Assembly (NCBI GenBank): GCA_902702965.1
Contig: CACRXP010000010.1
Coordinates: forward strand, 2,015,962-2,079,961
Reading direction: 5' to 3'
Length of the DNA stretch: 64,000 bases
DNA from: Spirometra erinaceieuropaei
Lineage: Eukaryota > Platyhelminthes > Cestoda > Diphyllobothriidea > Diphyllobothriidae
Below the pieces are notes generated by a model, which was given only the letters and a program-made list of their open reading frames with translations, searched no databases and was not told the DNA's origin. Positions within the stretch are counted from its first letter, which is position 1; every line of letters begins with the position of its first letter. The translations under genes were made by a program, and so were the position numbers. Shown piece by piece: positions 38,530 to 50,028 of this stretch.

Positions 38530-39400
38530 GCGTGGTGAACCCTAAAACCACCAGCTGCACTTGAACTCTTTCCCTGTTGGGTACTCGCTACCATTCACTT
38601 ACGTGTCCTGATACATTAAAGGCCACACTTTCAAGCCTCTCCTCTCTTCCTCTCCGAATTCCGATTTGGAGCGTACAACTGTCTTTCCTTTTATCTGACA
38701 GTTGAGTTTATGTGAAACAGCGATTGAACCTTGAGTCATTGTTACTCCTTTCCCAAGGGGTCGTAATTGTGGGAGTAGTTCAGAAGTTTTGTAGTTGCAC
38801 GCACTTCCCTGGCGTGTTTGACATTAGACTGGTAGCGCACCATCTCATCAGGTGATTAATTGTGATTAAAGGGCTACGTCATGGCTTTCTTAGTATGCCC
38901 GTACAGCACGGAGCTTTGAGGAAGAAGAGGATGGAAACTAAGAGGGAAGAGGAGGGAGAAAATACATTCGGACAGCACACTCTGACCACAGTCATTAATC
39001 GATTTTGAGCAGAGCATATGGCACTTATTTATTATGCTGAAAGTCACACTTACCAAAAACAAATTATCGTTGGTCAAAAGCGCAAAGCTGCTTGTATCAA
39101 CCTAAAAGAGTCTGTTGCTTTCAAAAAACGCTGAATCAACCAGTAGTTAACCATTACTAATGAGGCCCCCTACGTGATTTATTTCGGCAGATGCAAACTT
39201 ATGCCTAGAAGAAGGGTATTTTTAAATAAAAAGCGATCTCATACTCGCCCACTTCGGCGTGCTCCCAAAACAGAAATAGGAGCGTCAGTCAAAAAGTAAG
39301 CTGTGATTTCGTGACTGTGGGCTCTCGTACTTCCACAGTTCTGGAGAAATGATAAAAATCGGTTAGCATTAAGTCCTCTGCCAAACTAGGTTCCTGTGTC
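38530..39400. other. No recognised feature
   Basis: No recognisable frame or repeat. Confidence 0.45.
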
Positions 39401-40396
39401 TACAGTGAGTGGCCTATCTCATGAAATGTTGGTTGAAATTCTGAAATGCGTTTCCTATTAGGAAGGATTACTTGGTCGCGGTTGTAATACTGCTTATCTT
39501 AAAATATACTCTTATAACATTTCGGACTGGGCACGATGTCGGCTTTTAAATGCACTTCCCTTCAATCTCCTGTAGAAAGCGTGCTTGGTAAAAAATGACT
39601 ACTTAAGCAGCACGCATTTTTTCCATTGATTTTCGATGGTCTTGGAAATTCAAATATATTTTATAGAAACCATAAAAAATATGCTTTGTTTTAGATAATC
39701 AATAGAGAATCACGTCTTCTTTATATTTTATACTTAAGGAAGATGGATAATTAGGTTTTAAAAAAGTTTTCTAATTGCCGAATAATTCGGAGCCTGATCA
39801 TTCGTTGCATTAGTGCTTAGTGCTTTCACTCTACAAGGTGCATGCTATCCGCGTAAAGAAAATCACACATTTTTCTATGCCATTAAAGGGATATCATACA
39901 GAGTTCATAAAATTTTGCAATGGATGCGGACCATGTTGTACATTTCATGAGTAGCAGTGGTAAACGGCCAGGTACGATGCTATGTGAATGGACATTTCAC
40001 GGTCTTAAAAAGTCTCATAATTAGAAACTTTTTTAAAACCTAATTATACTCCTTCCTTAAGTATAAAATATAAAGAAGACGTGAGTTTCTATTGATTGAC
40101 TAAAGGAAAACATATTTTTGTTTATGGTTTCTATAAAATATATTTGAATTTCCAAGACCATCGAAAATCAATGGGGAAAATGCATGCTACTCAAGTAGTC
40201 AGTTTTTACCGAGCACGCTTTCTACAGGAGATTGAAAGGAAGTGCATTTAAAAGCAGACATCCTGCCCAGTCCGGAATGTTATAAGAGTATGCCTTGAGA
40301 TAATCAGTATCACAACCGCGACCAAGTAATCCTTCCTAATCGGAAACGCGTTTCAGAATTTCAGCCAACATTTCATGAGATAGGTCACTCACTGTA
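39401..40396. mobile_element. TA-flanked inverted-arm element, complete (subfamily 1)
   Basis: 996 bp with TA-CAGTGAGTGGCCTATCTCATG at the left and the inverse ...GATAGGTCACTCACTG-TA at the right. The arms extend to about 39780 and from about 40020, covering 'gcttggtaaaaaatgactactt' and 'cttctttatattttatact' and their inverses. The spacer of about 240 bp shows no transposase. Confidence 0.92.
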
Positions 40397-41868
40397 TTTT
40401 CCGCGTAATCCAACGCACCCATTATACCATCTACGGACCATCGACTACTTCCTTCGGTGCAGAACTGCTCGGAACTGCAGCATGAAGCTGCACAGTCAGA
40501 ACTGCCACATACCCAGCACACTGTCATCGCAGAAGACGTTGCGCAAATTACCAGACTGACGGGTCTCAGTCAGTAGCACAACAGACAAAGCCACCTATTT
40601 CAGCGGTATTTGTGCCCTGCTGAAGGCTTCTGCACCACCGATCGATAGGTCGCTTAGCCTTCCCACTCCACCAGCACGCGAAAGCAGGCTAACAACCCTC
40701 TGCGTGGGCGTCAGGCTGCGCGGGCTTTTGTATGCAGCAGTTAGGTGACTGCACCAAAAAGTACCCGCGAGCTGTGAGGACGGCAGCGGAAGGGAAGACT
40801 GATGGCTAATCAAAAAAGCTAGAACACCTCTCAAAGGAATACCACGTAGTGTATCTACTCAAGTCCTCAGAATTCGGATTGGTTGGACCGTTGTCTTAAC
40901 GCGTAGGCCAAATCCGGTTTACAGAATCTACGATTTCGCAGACAATCATTGTCAATTGTAAAATTATTTTCCGCATTTTTCTGTAGTATCCTGTTTTATC
41001 ACTAAGTGTAATTTAGTTCGAGTCCTTTTTAGGACACTTGTTAGCTGTTACTGACTGTTACTGACAAAACTATTCGCTCTTTAGCCTTGCTTTAGAAATA
41101 CTATGGCGTTGGAACGTAAGTGTTGTGCACTGAGATGTAAACTGCTCAGAATAGACTGTACGGACAGCAGAAATTATCAGAACCCCAAACAACTGAGCCG
41201 TGCCAATATTTATTTACTGGCGACTGGTGAGAGAATGTGCGGAACCCCTGAAGCACGGGCCAAAATCTTCAAATGATCCTCAAAAACAGACGCTTACGCA
41301 AATGTTGTCGCAAAACCGATCTTACACAATACTATACTAGTGCGTGTGGGGCACTTCTGTCAGTCGCCTATGATAAGGTCACCAAGCCAAAAAGGAGCCC
41401 TTTATAGGCGTGCACATTTTCCATTTATTTTCGAAGTCTCTTTAAATTCACTCGTATTTTCTGCAAATACAGCAAAAAACATATCATCTGTTGTAGTTGT
41501 TTTGCGAAAAATGACTACGGTTTTAAGGACGTAATCACTGGACTTTCTGAGGCGACGGCATGGCAATTCCTGTTCTGGGATTTATAAATGCTGTTTTCAG
41601 CGTACACAGCGTGGTTTAAATTTTCCGAAGTACCTTTATGTGTACCAGGGGGCTACTCCATACGTTACGAAGAAACCTGTTTTAGGAAAGGGGTATAGTA
41701 TGAAGGGTATAAACCTGATGAACAACCGGAAATGCAGGCTGTTTCTAACAACCCAGCACAAATAGCGAGCGTCATGACATCCAAATATGCGAAAAATCAT
41801 CTAGGACGGAAGCAGGTTTTCACAAAATGTACTCGAAACTGAAATGTTAATGCAGAATGGTATTACTG
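40397..41868. other. No recognised feature
   Basis: 41400-41520 has faint similarity to an arm of the inverted-arm elements ('gcacattttccatttattttcg', 'gcgaaaaatgactac'). Otherwise nothing recognised. Confidence 0.4.
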
Positions 41869-42180
41869 ACGAAGACAACGGAGACCGGAATGGACATTTC
41901 TGGCTTATTAGCCGTCGTCAGCCAGCCATACCCAACCCCGAAGTGTAGAGCACCCGAGGCTCGAACTCGCAACCTGTTAGTTAGAAGTCCACGTCCCTAA
42001 ACGCTGAGCCACGAGCCCGTTGCCTGTCGGTTTCGATCGGGAATATACAATGGTAAGGGGAGCTCACTGATCGTTCTTACGGAAATCACTCGTTCCGTTG
42101 TGCCTTACGGGCTCTCTCTCTCTCTCTCAAGCCCAACCAGCAGCCGTACAGCGGCGCATGATATGTTTATGTATCCTCTC
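41869..42180 (-). repeat. tRNA-derived SINE, copy S3
   Basis: Read on the minus strand: 'gcgccgctgtacggctgctggttgggctt', a (GA)n run, 'gcccgtaaggcacaacggaac', 'attgtatattcccgatcg', 'accgacaggcaacggg', then the tRNA-like head (A box gtggctcagcgtttaggg, B box cgagttcgagcc) and the 'ggtctccgttgtcttcgtc' tail. Confidence 0.8.
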
Positions 42181-43330
42181 TGGTTGCTGCAACCGAATTT
42201 GCTGTAGGTTCGAAAATAAATGCAAAAAACGCATACCATTCGTGCAGTGACTTTTGCTCACGTGCGGCTGAAAAAACGCCTATGCAAACAGCAACATCCT
42301 ACCATGCCTAACTCAGTGTGGGCTCACGTTTCAGTCTTATCAGTATTAATGTCTGAATACAGGATTTTTTAAATCTGACTTACAAATCACACACAGTGTT
42401 TCTTTAACCATGGTACATGAAGCAACATGTCTAGGCAATTTCCCGTACAGGCAAGTAATGTCATTTTATTACCCCCGCTATAAACGGAAAGACTTTAAAT
42501 TACTGAAGAAAATAATATTTCTGCAAACCACAGTTCCCAAGGTGAAACGGTTGGACGCTATTAGTTAATGTAAAGTGCGCAATTCCTGAATGAGTTTTAT
42601 GAAAAATAACTGTGTGTTCGCATACAACCCTCTATAAAAGTATCGAAATAAAAAGTGTTTCAGTCGAATAGAGCCCAGTGGAGTAAATATTGTCTAGTGG
42701 ACAGAGGCTTACGATTATTCGGGCGAATACAGTAGCAGGACTGCCTAGTTTCACCATAAAAACATCTGTTTTTATCGAAACAAAGGTTCTGCTAGATTCT
42801 CTGACTAATGTCCCAATACTAGTTTTGTTTAGACTGGGAAAACCGACACCTCCAGTGTTAACAGACGAACTCCAATGGAAGTAATGCACCTTCAAAGAAA
42901 TTTACCCATACACACAGGTGTTTTTGTGATAAACCTATTCCGTTAGGAATTGGAAGGTATGTCTCTGTATTAGCTACTCCGAGTTCAGCTTCCGATTTAT
43001 CTACAAATTGTGGACTGGATCGTATAAACTGCTCGCGTGGGTCCGCGTCGCACCACACAGTTGGAGCACAACTCCTTCCAGCGTGTTTTTACATGTCTGG
43101 GAAATAGGTTGGTACGGTTTCCAGGGTGCCAATGCATGTCAACATCAGCGCCGTTGATGCTCGGAATGTTTGAAGGCTGACCAGCGGACAGAAACTCTTA
43201 AAGTAATAAGCGGTCTCCCCCCGCGTCGGACAGGGGAATATGGACCTCCCCCGTCCTACAGGAGCCCTGCCTCAAATTCCAAAGGGGAGGGACGAGCTGG
43301 GGTCGGCGTTAGTGTTGGAGTTGAAGTCAG
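42181..43330. other. No recognised feature
   Basis: An 87-codon frame on the minus strand (42895-42632) and its plus-strand shadow have no recognisable family. Confidence 0.45.
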
Positions 43331-43385
43331 GATTAGGCCTAGAGTTAAGAGGGTTGGGTTTTGGGTTAGGGTTAGAGTTGGGAGA
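43331..43385 (+). repeat. Degenerate telomere-like tract
   Basis: Units such as GGATTAGG, GGGTTGGG, GGGTTAGGG and GTTAGAGTTGGG. Similar to 43905-43998. Confidence 0.55.
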
Positions 43386-43904
43386 GGGGAATGGGAAACC
43401 CCCCGAAATTTAGTGCGAAGGGTCTTTATCACTGCACATGATTGTTTTTCTCTCTTACTTGAGGCTGATCGGTAAGCTCTACGCCAGATTTTCGAAGTTG
43501 GCGCATGCGATTTTTCCATTCAGCTTCCCCATCCAAATGCTGCGCCTAGCCCTGATCCATGCCCTTTTAATGATCGTTGCGAGAAGGCTGTTCGAGGAAA
43601 CAAACCGCCAAATTCAAAAATCTACCAGGTCGAGGCTTAGGTGTCATTTGAATAGAAACTTGAACGAGTAATTTGGGGCTCATCCTTGCAAAAATTCCCA
43701 ATTACGAACTTCGAAGACAAGTTGATGGCTTATTCGAGATCGATAAATTCCTTTAAAAAAACCTGTTTGATTTGGTAACTGAATATACCACCACGTATTT
43801 AATGAGATACATTCGACATTGTTGCGGGTTCGGGGGCGTAAATCACAAGGAAATATGTCGGTAAGATGTGGTTATGTAGCCCCACCTGATGGACACAATA
43901 CTGC
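43386..43904. other. No recognised feature between two telomere-like tracts
   Basis: A 78-codon plus-strand frame (43438-43671) is not recognised. Confidence 0.4.
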
Positions 43905-43998
43905 TGGAGTTAGGGTTAGGGATTAGGGTTAAAGGCTAGGTTTAGGAGCTATGGTTATGGTTTATGGGTAGGGGTAGGAGTTAGGGGTTAGGCTTTGG
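43905..43998 (+). repeat. Telomere-like tract (TTAGGG)n, degenerate
   Basis: Contains GGAGTTAGGGTTAGGGATTAG and then increasingly irregular GTTAGG / GGTAGGG units. An interstitial telomere-like repeat. Confidence 0.65.
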
Positions 43999-46383
43999 GC
44001 AACTATTTCTCAACCACTCAAGTTACGGCCGCGCATTCCCAATAGCTTTTTTGCATACAACAGCTTGACCTCGTCGCCTGCGCGTTTCGCGGCCCCACCT
44101 GTAAAAAACCCTATTACCATTGGTCCCGTATTAGAGGTGACTGGGGTTTGTTTACTTCAGGTGGGGCTACAGAACCACGTCTGACCGAAATGTCTGTATT
44201 TGCTGAACTTTGCAGACAGGTTCAACCACGCGACGCTATTGGAACCACAGTTATTATCTTCGCGTTCATTAAAGACAGTAGAGAACAAGGAGTATGCATT
44301 CTAGACATAGTACTAACGGCACCATCACTTTGATGGATACTTAAAGTATAATTTCGCCTTCCTGCTCCAATTTTCAGACAGATGGGCTTTTCATTAATTA
44401 GCACATGGGTCAAGGGATGGGCAGCGTGTCAAATTCAAGTAAATAACCTCAGCATCTACCCAAGAAGATGAAGAAGAACAGCGGACGATTGCATGGGTCA
44501 GACCGCATTATTCATGCGGGCGTTTCAGGAACGTCCTCAGTTCCAACACAAGGGCACTTAGATGATTGGTTCCACTGACTTCCGTTTACCCGGTCTTGCC
44601 ATCTGTCCATTTCTAAAACACTGTCTTCAGAGCTAACCGCTAGCAGGTTTTTGTAACCGCGACCCTTCGGAGGACTGGTCAGCCGTCTCCTCATGCGAGC
44701 TCTGGGTTTAACGTCTCCGGCGTTTGGCTGAGTCAGTGTTTCACGTGGGTTCAATGACCCCAGGCTGGCTTCTCCCAACACCCACTTTCCATTTTGGGCC
44801 TCAGCTTTTTGGCCCGCATGTGGTGGCCGGAATTCTCGGCTCCACATGTGGATAGTAACGCCGCTGTCATTTAAGGGGATCGAGTTTTGACATTAAAATA
44901 ATTTCTTTACTACTTCCGTCAGATGTATAATTTACGACGGAGAAGAGATAGAACATTTTACCGGCCTTCTTCAACGGTCTGGTCTGTTGAGAAGATTGTA
45001 GCGAGAGAACGACGACTATGACGTGATTGCTGAGCCCAAATAGCATTTACACAGTCTGCTACAAACGTAGTTGCAACAGGACGCATTGCTGTGAACCAAA
45101 AGAGATGACTGATGAATTGCTACAGCGTAGACGGGTACTCAGAAAGAATGGCTCCCTTTACAACTTCCTCACACGAATGAAACGAGATATCAATCCTCAC
45201 CGGACCCCAATACTGCCAGTCGCTTTCACCTGCCACTCTGGGTGGGGTACACACCGGCCGGAGGAAACCACCAGGTAACATGACAATGAACGCTTGGATT
45301 CGCTTACTGGATCCGGTGGAGTGGCGGATCATCCGGTTGCCTCGGAGAAACAGAGAGATTACTCGGAGACGGATGTTCGAACACGTATCGGCAGTGGGGA
45401 GGAATGGGCCCGGCTGTCAACCCGAAACTCACTCGACGCGACAAACTCGTACTTCCAAGTTTGATGAGCTCTATATCTTCGTGAGCTGTTTGAATTACTC
45501 CACCCCGACATGAGGTCTACCAGAAAATACGATGATTTTCCCCTCCATCATCGGCATCAAAACTTTACCTGGGTGAATTATCAGTTATCTTGGGAGCAAG
45601 TTAATAAGTATAGCTGTCGGCTATGGTACCGGTAAGCCAACTGCCAAACTGTTGATTGGATCACAGCGATTAACGACGTGGATGTGGACAAGCAGATTTC
45701 CGTCCCTCCCAGGCACGAGCATCTGCGATGAATGTGGAAGCTGATAATTGTTGTGAGTGCTAGATCGCGCAGCAACTACATTCTAGAAATGCCTGCCTGC
45801 CTGTGCGTCCAACAACTTTATCTGTCACTGTTTGATTGCGAATACGAACGGGGGGAGAGATGTGAATAAATTCTGTGTTTCTACGATCAAAGCCCCTTCG
45901 TCTCACCTACTTCCCCTAAACTCACATTTTCGCTGGCATTGACCGGAGGCTCTTTGATGCACTAATACAGAGGCGTCCAAATCACACAATACACTGCACT
46001 TTGATGATCATTAAAGTGCAGGTGACATTTTCACCAAGACTTCGACTCGACGACAAGATGCGTGCCCCCCCTCCCCCTACATCCAGGAACACATACGCAT
46101 GCATCTGGTTCCTTATTTACTCCAGTGGAGAGGACTAACTTTAACCCCACTTGACCTCTCCACTTTGTGCTGGTTCACATGACAGAATGGTTTTGGAACC
46201 TCACGAGTACGTCGTTCTGTCTTTGTGGTGAGAGCAATATCAGTAGTATTTGAAGCAGTGGCGGTTGTGTCAGTATTTTAGCAGAGGCGCTATGAGTACA
46301 TGTGGGAGCGAGGGTGGCGCGGAGGTAGCAAATAGAGTACCATAAGCATTAGCAGCTGTATAATTAGGAACAGCAGTAATAAC
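43999..46383. other. No recognised feature
   Basis: Frames up to 111 codons (44847-44512, minus) are not recognised. Confidence 0.45.
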
Positions 46384-46546
46384 GGTAATTTTAACAGCGA
46401 TGGTAGTAGTATTGTTATTAGTTGTGGCTGTGGTGGTAGCAGTAGTAGTATTAGTAGTAGTAGTATTAGTAGTAGTAGTAGTAGAAGTAGTAGTAGTAGT
46501 AATAATAATAATAGTAGTAGTAGTAGTAATAGTAGTTGTTGTGGCA

Positions 46547-46636
<90 letters not shown>

Positions 46637-46640
46637 ATAG
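46384..46640. repeat. (AGT)n trinucleotide microsatellite
   Basis: A long AGT array, nearly perfect from about 46555 to 46635 and interrupted by AAT/GTT units before that. It continues as imperfect AGC/AGT-rich sequence to about 46930. Long valine, threonine or leucine runs in overlapping frames are artefacts of this array. Confidence 0.95.
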
Positions 46641-46929
46641 TAGAAGTATCACGGGAAGTAACTCGGATGGTAGGGACATTGGCAGCAGCAGTGGTGGCAG
46701 TCGACACAGGCGTATTAATACTATTTACAGTAACCAGTGCGAATAGCATAAGAAGTGGTAGCAACAGCAGTGGCACTACAGGCAGCAGTCGTATTGGTAG
46801 CAGCAGCGTTAGTGGTAGCGGCAACAGCAGCAGAGTTGCTGTTTGCAGTGCTAAATGCAGCATCACAAGCAGTTGTGATAGTGGAAATGGCAGTAACAGT
46901 AATAACGGAAGTAACAACGGCAGTGAAAG

Positions 46930-47350
46930 TGACAGCTCGATCGTCATTTTCGACAATGTTCACCGGACGCCCCATGGCATGCTGAGCGCAGGGATGATGA
47001 CCTGCGCGTGGATTAATTTGCAATGAAAACGGACCTTCGGGGCATCTACCACAGTCTCTTCTTACCACGTACCTGAGCCCACTGTCATGACAGAGTCAAG
47101 GCGGCTGGAGACGGAATCGAGTGCAGGAGGCCGGCACGGCGTGGACTCGCACCTAGGCTTGCCACCACATCCCCTGGTCCCCGCACAGAGGACCGCAATT
47201 TCGGATCCCAACTGAGTGTAAGTGCCATAAAAGCCATATTAAGCGCGAGCCATTACAGTCTGGCTTTCCGCTCCGAGAGGAAGACCGATCTATCCCGTCA
47301 GTTGGCAGCCTTCCAAAACATAGCGCATCAGATTAGTTGTAGGGCGTGAT
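46930..47350 (+). repeat. Interspersed repeat family A, copy
   Basis: Follows the reference copy at 17690 in order: 'ttcgacaatgttcaccgg', 'gatgacctgcgc', 'cctgagcccactgtcatgacagagtcaagg', 'cccctggtccccgcacag', 'gtgccataaaagccatatta', 'cccgtcagttggcagccttcc'. Confidence 0.7.
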
Positions 47351-47526
47351 ATGTGCTGAGGGGCGACTGCACTCGCTCTTCCCTCTCCTGTGCACCAGTC
47401 GGGCTTCCGAGTCAGTCAAGCAAATGATACTGAGAGTGGGTGTAGTCTCTGACAGAGTTAAGAGCAACCCGTCCACGCGTGCAACGCACGTGACATAACC
47501 ACCGTAGAATACACCAGGACTCGAGG

Positions 47527-47792
47527 AAGAGCCCGTAAGGCACATCGGAGGGAGTGATTTCCGTAATAACCATCGGAGAGCGTCCCCTAACATTGTATAT
47601 TCCCGATCGAAAACCGACAGGCAACGGGTTCGTGGCCCAGCGGTTAGAGGCATGGACTTCTAACTAACAGGTCGCGAGTTCGAGCCTCGGGCGTTCCACA
47701 CTTCGGAGTTGGGCATGACTGGCTGACTACGGCTAATAAGCCAGAAATGGCCATTCCATTCTCCCTTGTCTTTGTCGGTAATGCCATTCTAT
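47527..47792 (+). repeat. tRNA-derived SINE, copy S4 (best preserved)
   Basis: 5' block 'gcccgtaaggcacatcgg', 'attgtatattcccgatcg', 'aaccgacaggcaacggg'. The tRNA-like head at 47631-47700 has A box TGGCCCAGCGGTTAGAGG (47633-47650), anticodon-arm-like GGACTTCTAAC and B box GAGTTCGAGCC (47676-47686). The tail is 'ggccattccattctcccttgtctttgtcgg'. The head is closest to tRNA-Arg(TCT). Confidence 0.8.
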
Positions 47793-48370
47793 AGAGATTT
47801 CGCATGTGCTAGGGAGGCAGAGGAACCCCATGGAGAAGGAGCTAACCCCACTTGCCCGAGTATGTGGATGTGTTGATGGGGGAGTGTATGATGAGGTAAG
47901 CATATTGACGGTGATTTACCACGTATTTTATCGTAAACGCATGAGATCGGGAGGACCCATGCGGTGATTGAATGTGTGTGTGGGCAATGAGGACACTTTA
48001 GGTGGGTGGGGAAGGTGTATGTCGGTGCTCCAGGCATTGGTTCCCCAGTCTTCGTGCGATGGATTCACAAGCAACCGACCTGATCGATGAGTGAGGCGAA
48101 TGTGCGGTCGGAATGAGTACAGGTTACAATCGAGTCGACGTTTCTGGTGAAGGGGACGGTGGTGGTGAGAGTGGTGATTGACGGGGCATCTGAAGTGCTC
48201 TCACCGGTGCTGGGCATTTAAAAGGTAGTAGTTGTTTTTTCACGGGCTATGGCAGGGATGATAGAGGTGGTGGGGGTAGCGACGTCGGCTGAGGCCTAGT
48301 CGCATTCAGGAGTGTGGTCATGGGGGGTGCTAATGATGGTGGTGGTCGCAGCCGGCCGGTCGCAGGTCCG
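47793..48370 (-). pseudogene. Zinc-finger tail relic of RTE-like retrotransposon, inverted
   Basis: The minus strand gives a Thr/Pro-rich linker, CTHSDRTFASLIDQVGCL, IHRTKTGEPMPGAPTYTF and LKCPHCPHTHSIT. This aligns with the finger pair and the spacer (HHTVTGDPVHGAAVHTR) of 38529-37624. Stops and lost Cys/His residues show decay. It meets the plus-strand RT tail at about 48370. Confidence 0.65.
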
Positions 48371-48399
48371 AGTCTGGAATCGCCATGGACTTCGGCAGA

Positions 48400-48990
48400 A
48401 CACAGAACTCAAAATGTACAGGATGGTAATTTTGATGACGCCACTGTAAGGGACGTAAACATGAACCGCTTACGTCAATCAAGTCAGGAACGCTCGATAG
48501 CTTCCGTCTTATCTGCCTCCGAACGAAACACGATACCGGACACGAAAGTCTTGCAATGGACTGGAATCTTCAGCAGCCGCATCATGCTGAGGCAACTGCA
48601 ACTGCGTTGTATCGGTCATATCGCGAGGATGGATGGTGAGCGCCTGTCTGAGTGGAATTACTCTGGGAACAACACTACCGGCAGTCTGCGATCCTCCCTG
48701 AAGTATCCACAACTCAATCCAGCGACCCGAGGCGACTGCGTCCAGGACTGGCCAACCTGGTGAAATTCAGTTAAAACTGAAGCAACGATTTACGAGTCCA
48801 ACCGGATCGCTACTGTGAAGTCCAAAAGAGCGGCTTGCATGTAGCGGGCGCCGCGGACATTAAACCCTACCACTCCACCACTTCCAGCATGTCCACGCTT
48901 TCAGCCTACATTCCGCGCACGCATCGGTCTCATCGGACCTCTCCGGACCGAATGCAACAACGACTCGACAACTCCACCTACTGCCTCCAC
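48400..48990 (+). pseudogene. RTE-like retrotransposon C-terminus with start of zinc-finger tail
   Basis: 48500-48760 encodes RNTIPDTKVLQWTGIFSS, MLRQLQLRCIGHIARMDGERL (a typical non-LTR RT C-terminal segment), NPATRGDCVQDWPTW and then, past a stop, VKTEATIYESNRIATVKSKRAA. After another stop, PACPRFQPTFRARIGLIGPLRTEC is a finger whose second Cys has become Phe. It belongs to the family of the RT copies at 10.5-13.1 kb or a near relative. Confidence 0.75.
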
Positions 48991-50028
48991 AAACGGCCCC
49001 ACCTTTTACTTAGTATGGACTACACGAACTACTGAATCTAGTTCAAAGAGAGGGGGATAGCAATGCGTGTTGTCGGTGACTGAGACTGCTGCTGTATTCC
49101 AATTAATGCGATAAAAATATCCGATTCACAGAGTAGTCCACTTGTTTTTACCCGCCCAGCAGACTGCGCCTCAGGGTGAGGCAGCGTCCAAATTGTACGT
49201 GCGCAGAGCCGAGGCACTTTCAAACCCCAGCCAAATGAACATAGTCTAGCAGTATACCTACTACACGGCAGCATATTAAGCGAAATTAATGTCCTACTTA
49301 GCATAATCTTTCACTGACGGGAAGGCATCATGCTCAGAAGAGTCGGTCGGACTCAAAATGAGGAAACACAGGACAGCAATATGCTGCGGCTTTTGGCTTT
49401 CTAGGTCACAAATGGCACGGGAAACGAACAGGCCAGATAACAGGAATGTTCGGCTCACAAAAGCGTGCCGACGAACGGTTCCCTGACAAACTGATTGACC
49501 TGATTTAATATTTGAGTTGATTAGACGTATAGGTGGGGACCCGCAACACAGGACACGCCCATACAATACAGGTGACCGTACGCTAAATTCCGAGAGGAGT
49601 GAATATTTCCATATCCTAACCCTGATACTACCTATAGCTCCAACCATAACCTGAAGTCAGGCCTTACCTTGACCTTAACGATAATTTCCCTGGAGATTAG
49701 CGCAAAGCCACTTGTACCGCGGGCGGCTACTGTTCCAATACCCCGCGGCGGAAGCCACATGAGCAGTCCCTGCCGACGCTAGAATCAGCTTTCACGGGTG
49801 CCTCACGGTTTTACCACCAGTAGACGTCATCCCTGCCCTCCACCCAGAGGGTTTCGCAGTCCGCATACCATCTACATAAACGTTCTTCACATATTTAGAG
49901 ATTGTAGGCTTTAGAACGGGGAGTTCATTGCGTCCGATGTTTGGCAATACATTTACGGTTATAAGGGAAAAAAGATGGCATGAAAGTTTAAGCAGTGTTT
50001 GCAATGCAAACCGTAATATTCTTTACAA
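48991..50028. other. No recognised feature
   Basis: A minus-strand frame 49647-49294 (117 codons) is not recognised. A degenerate CCTAAC-like tract lies at about 49615-49680. Confidence 0.45.

Noticed and set aside
39401..40396. Inverted-arm elements as LTR retrotransposon solo ends
   Set aside because: The arms are inverted and not direct, the flanks are TA dinucleotides, and the ends are CAGT...ACTG and not TG...CA.
46270..47026. Frames of more than 200 codons rich in Val, Thr or Leu on both strands
   Set aside because: They are translations of the (AGT)n microsatellite and its imperfect continuation; every frame is open because the repeat lacks stops in those phases.
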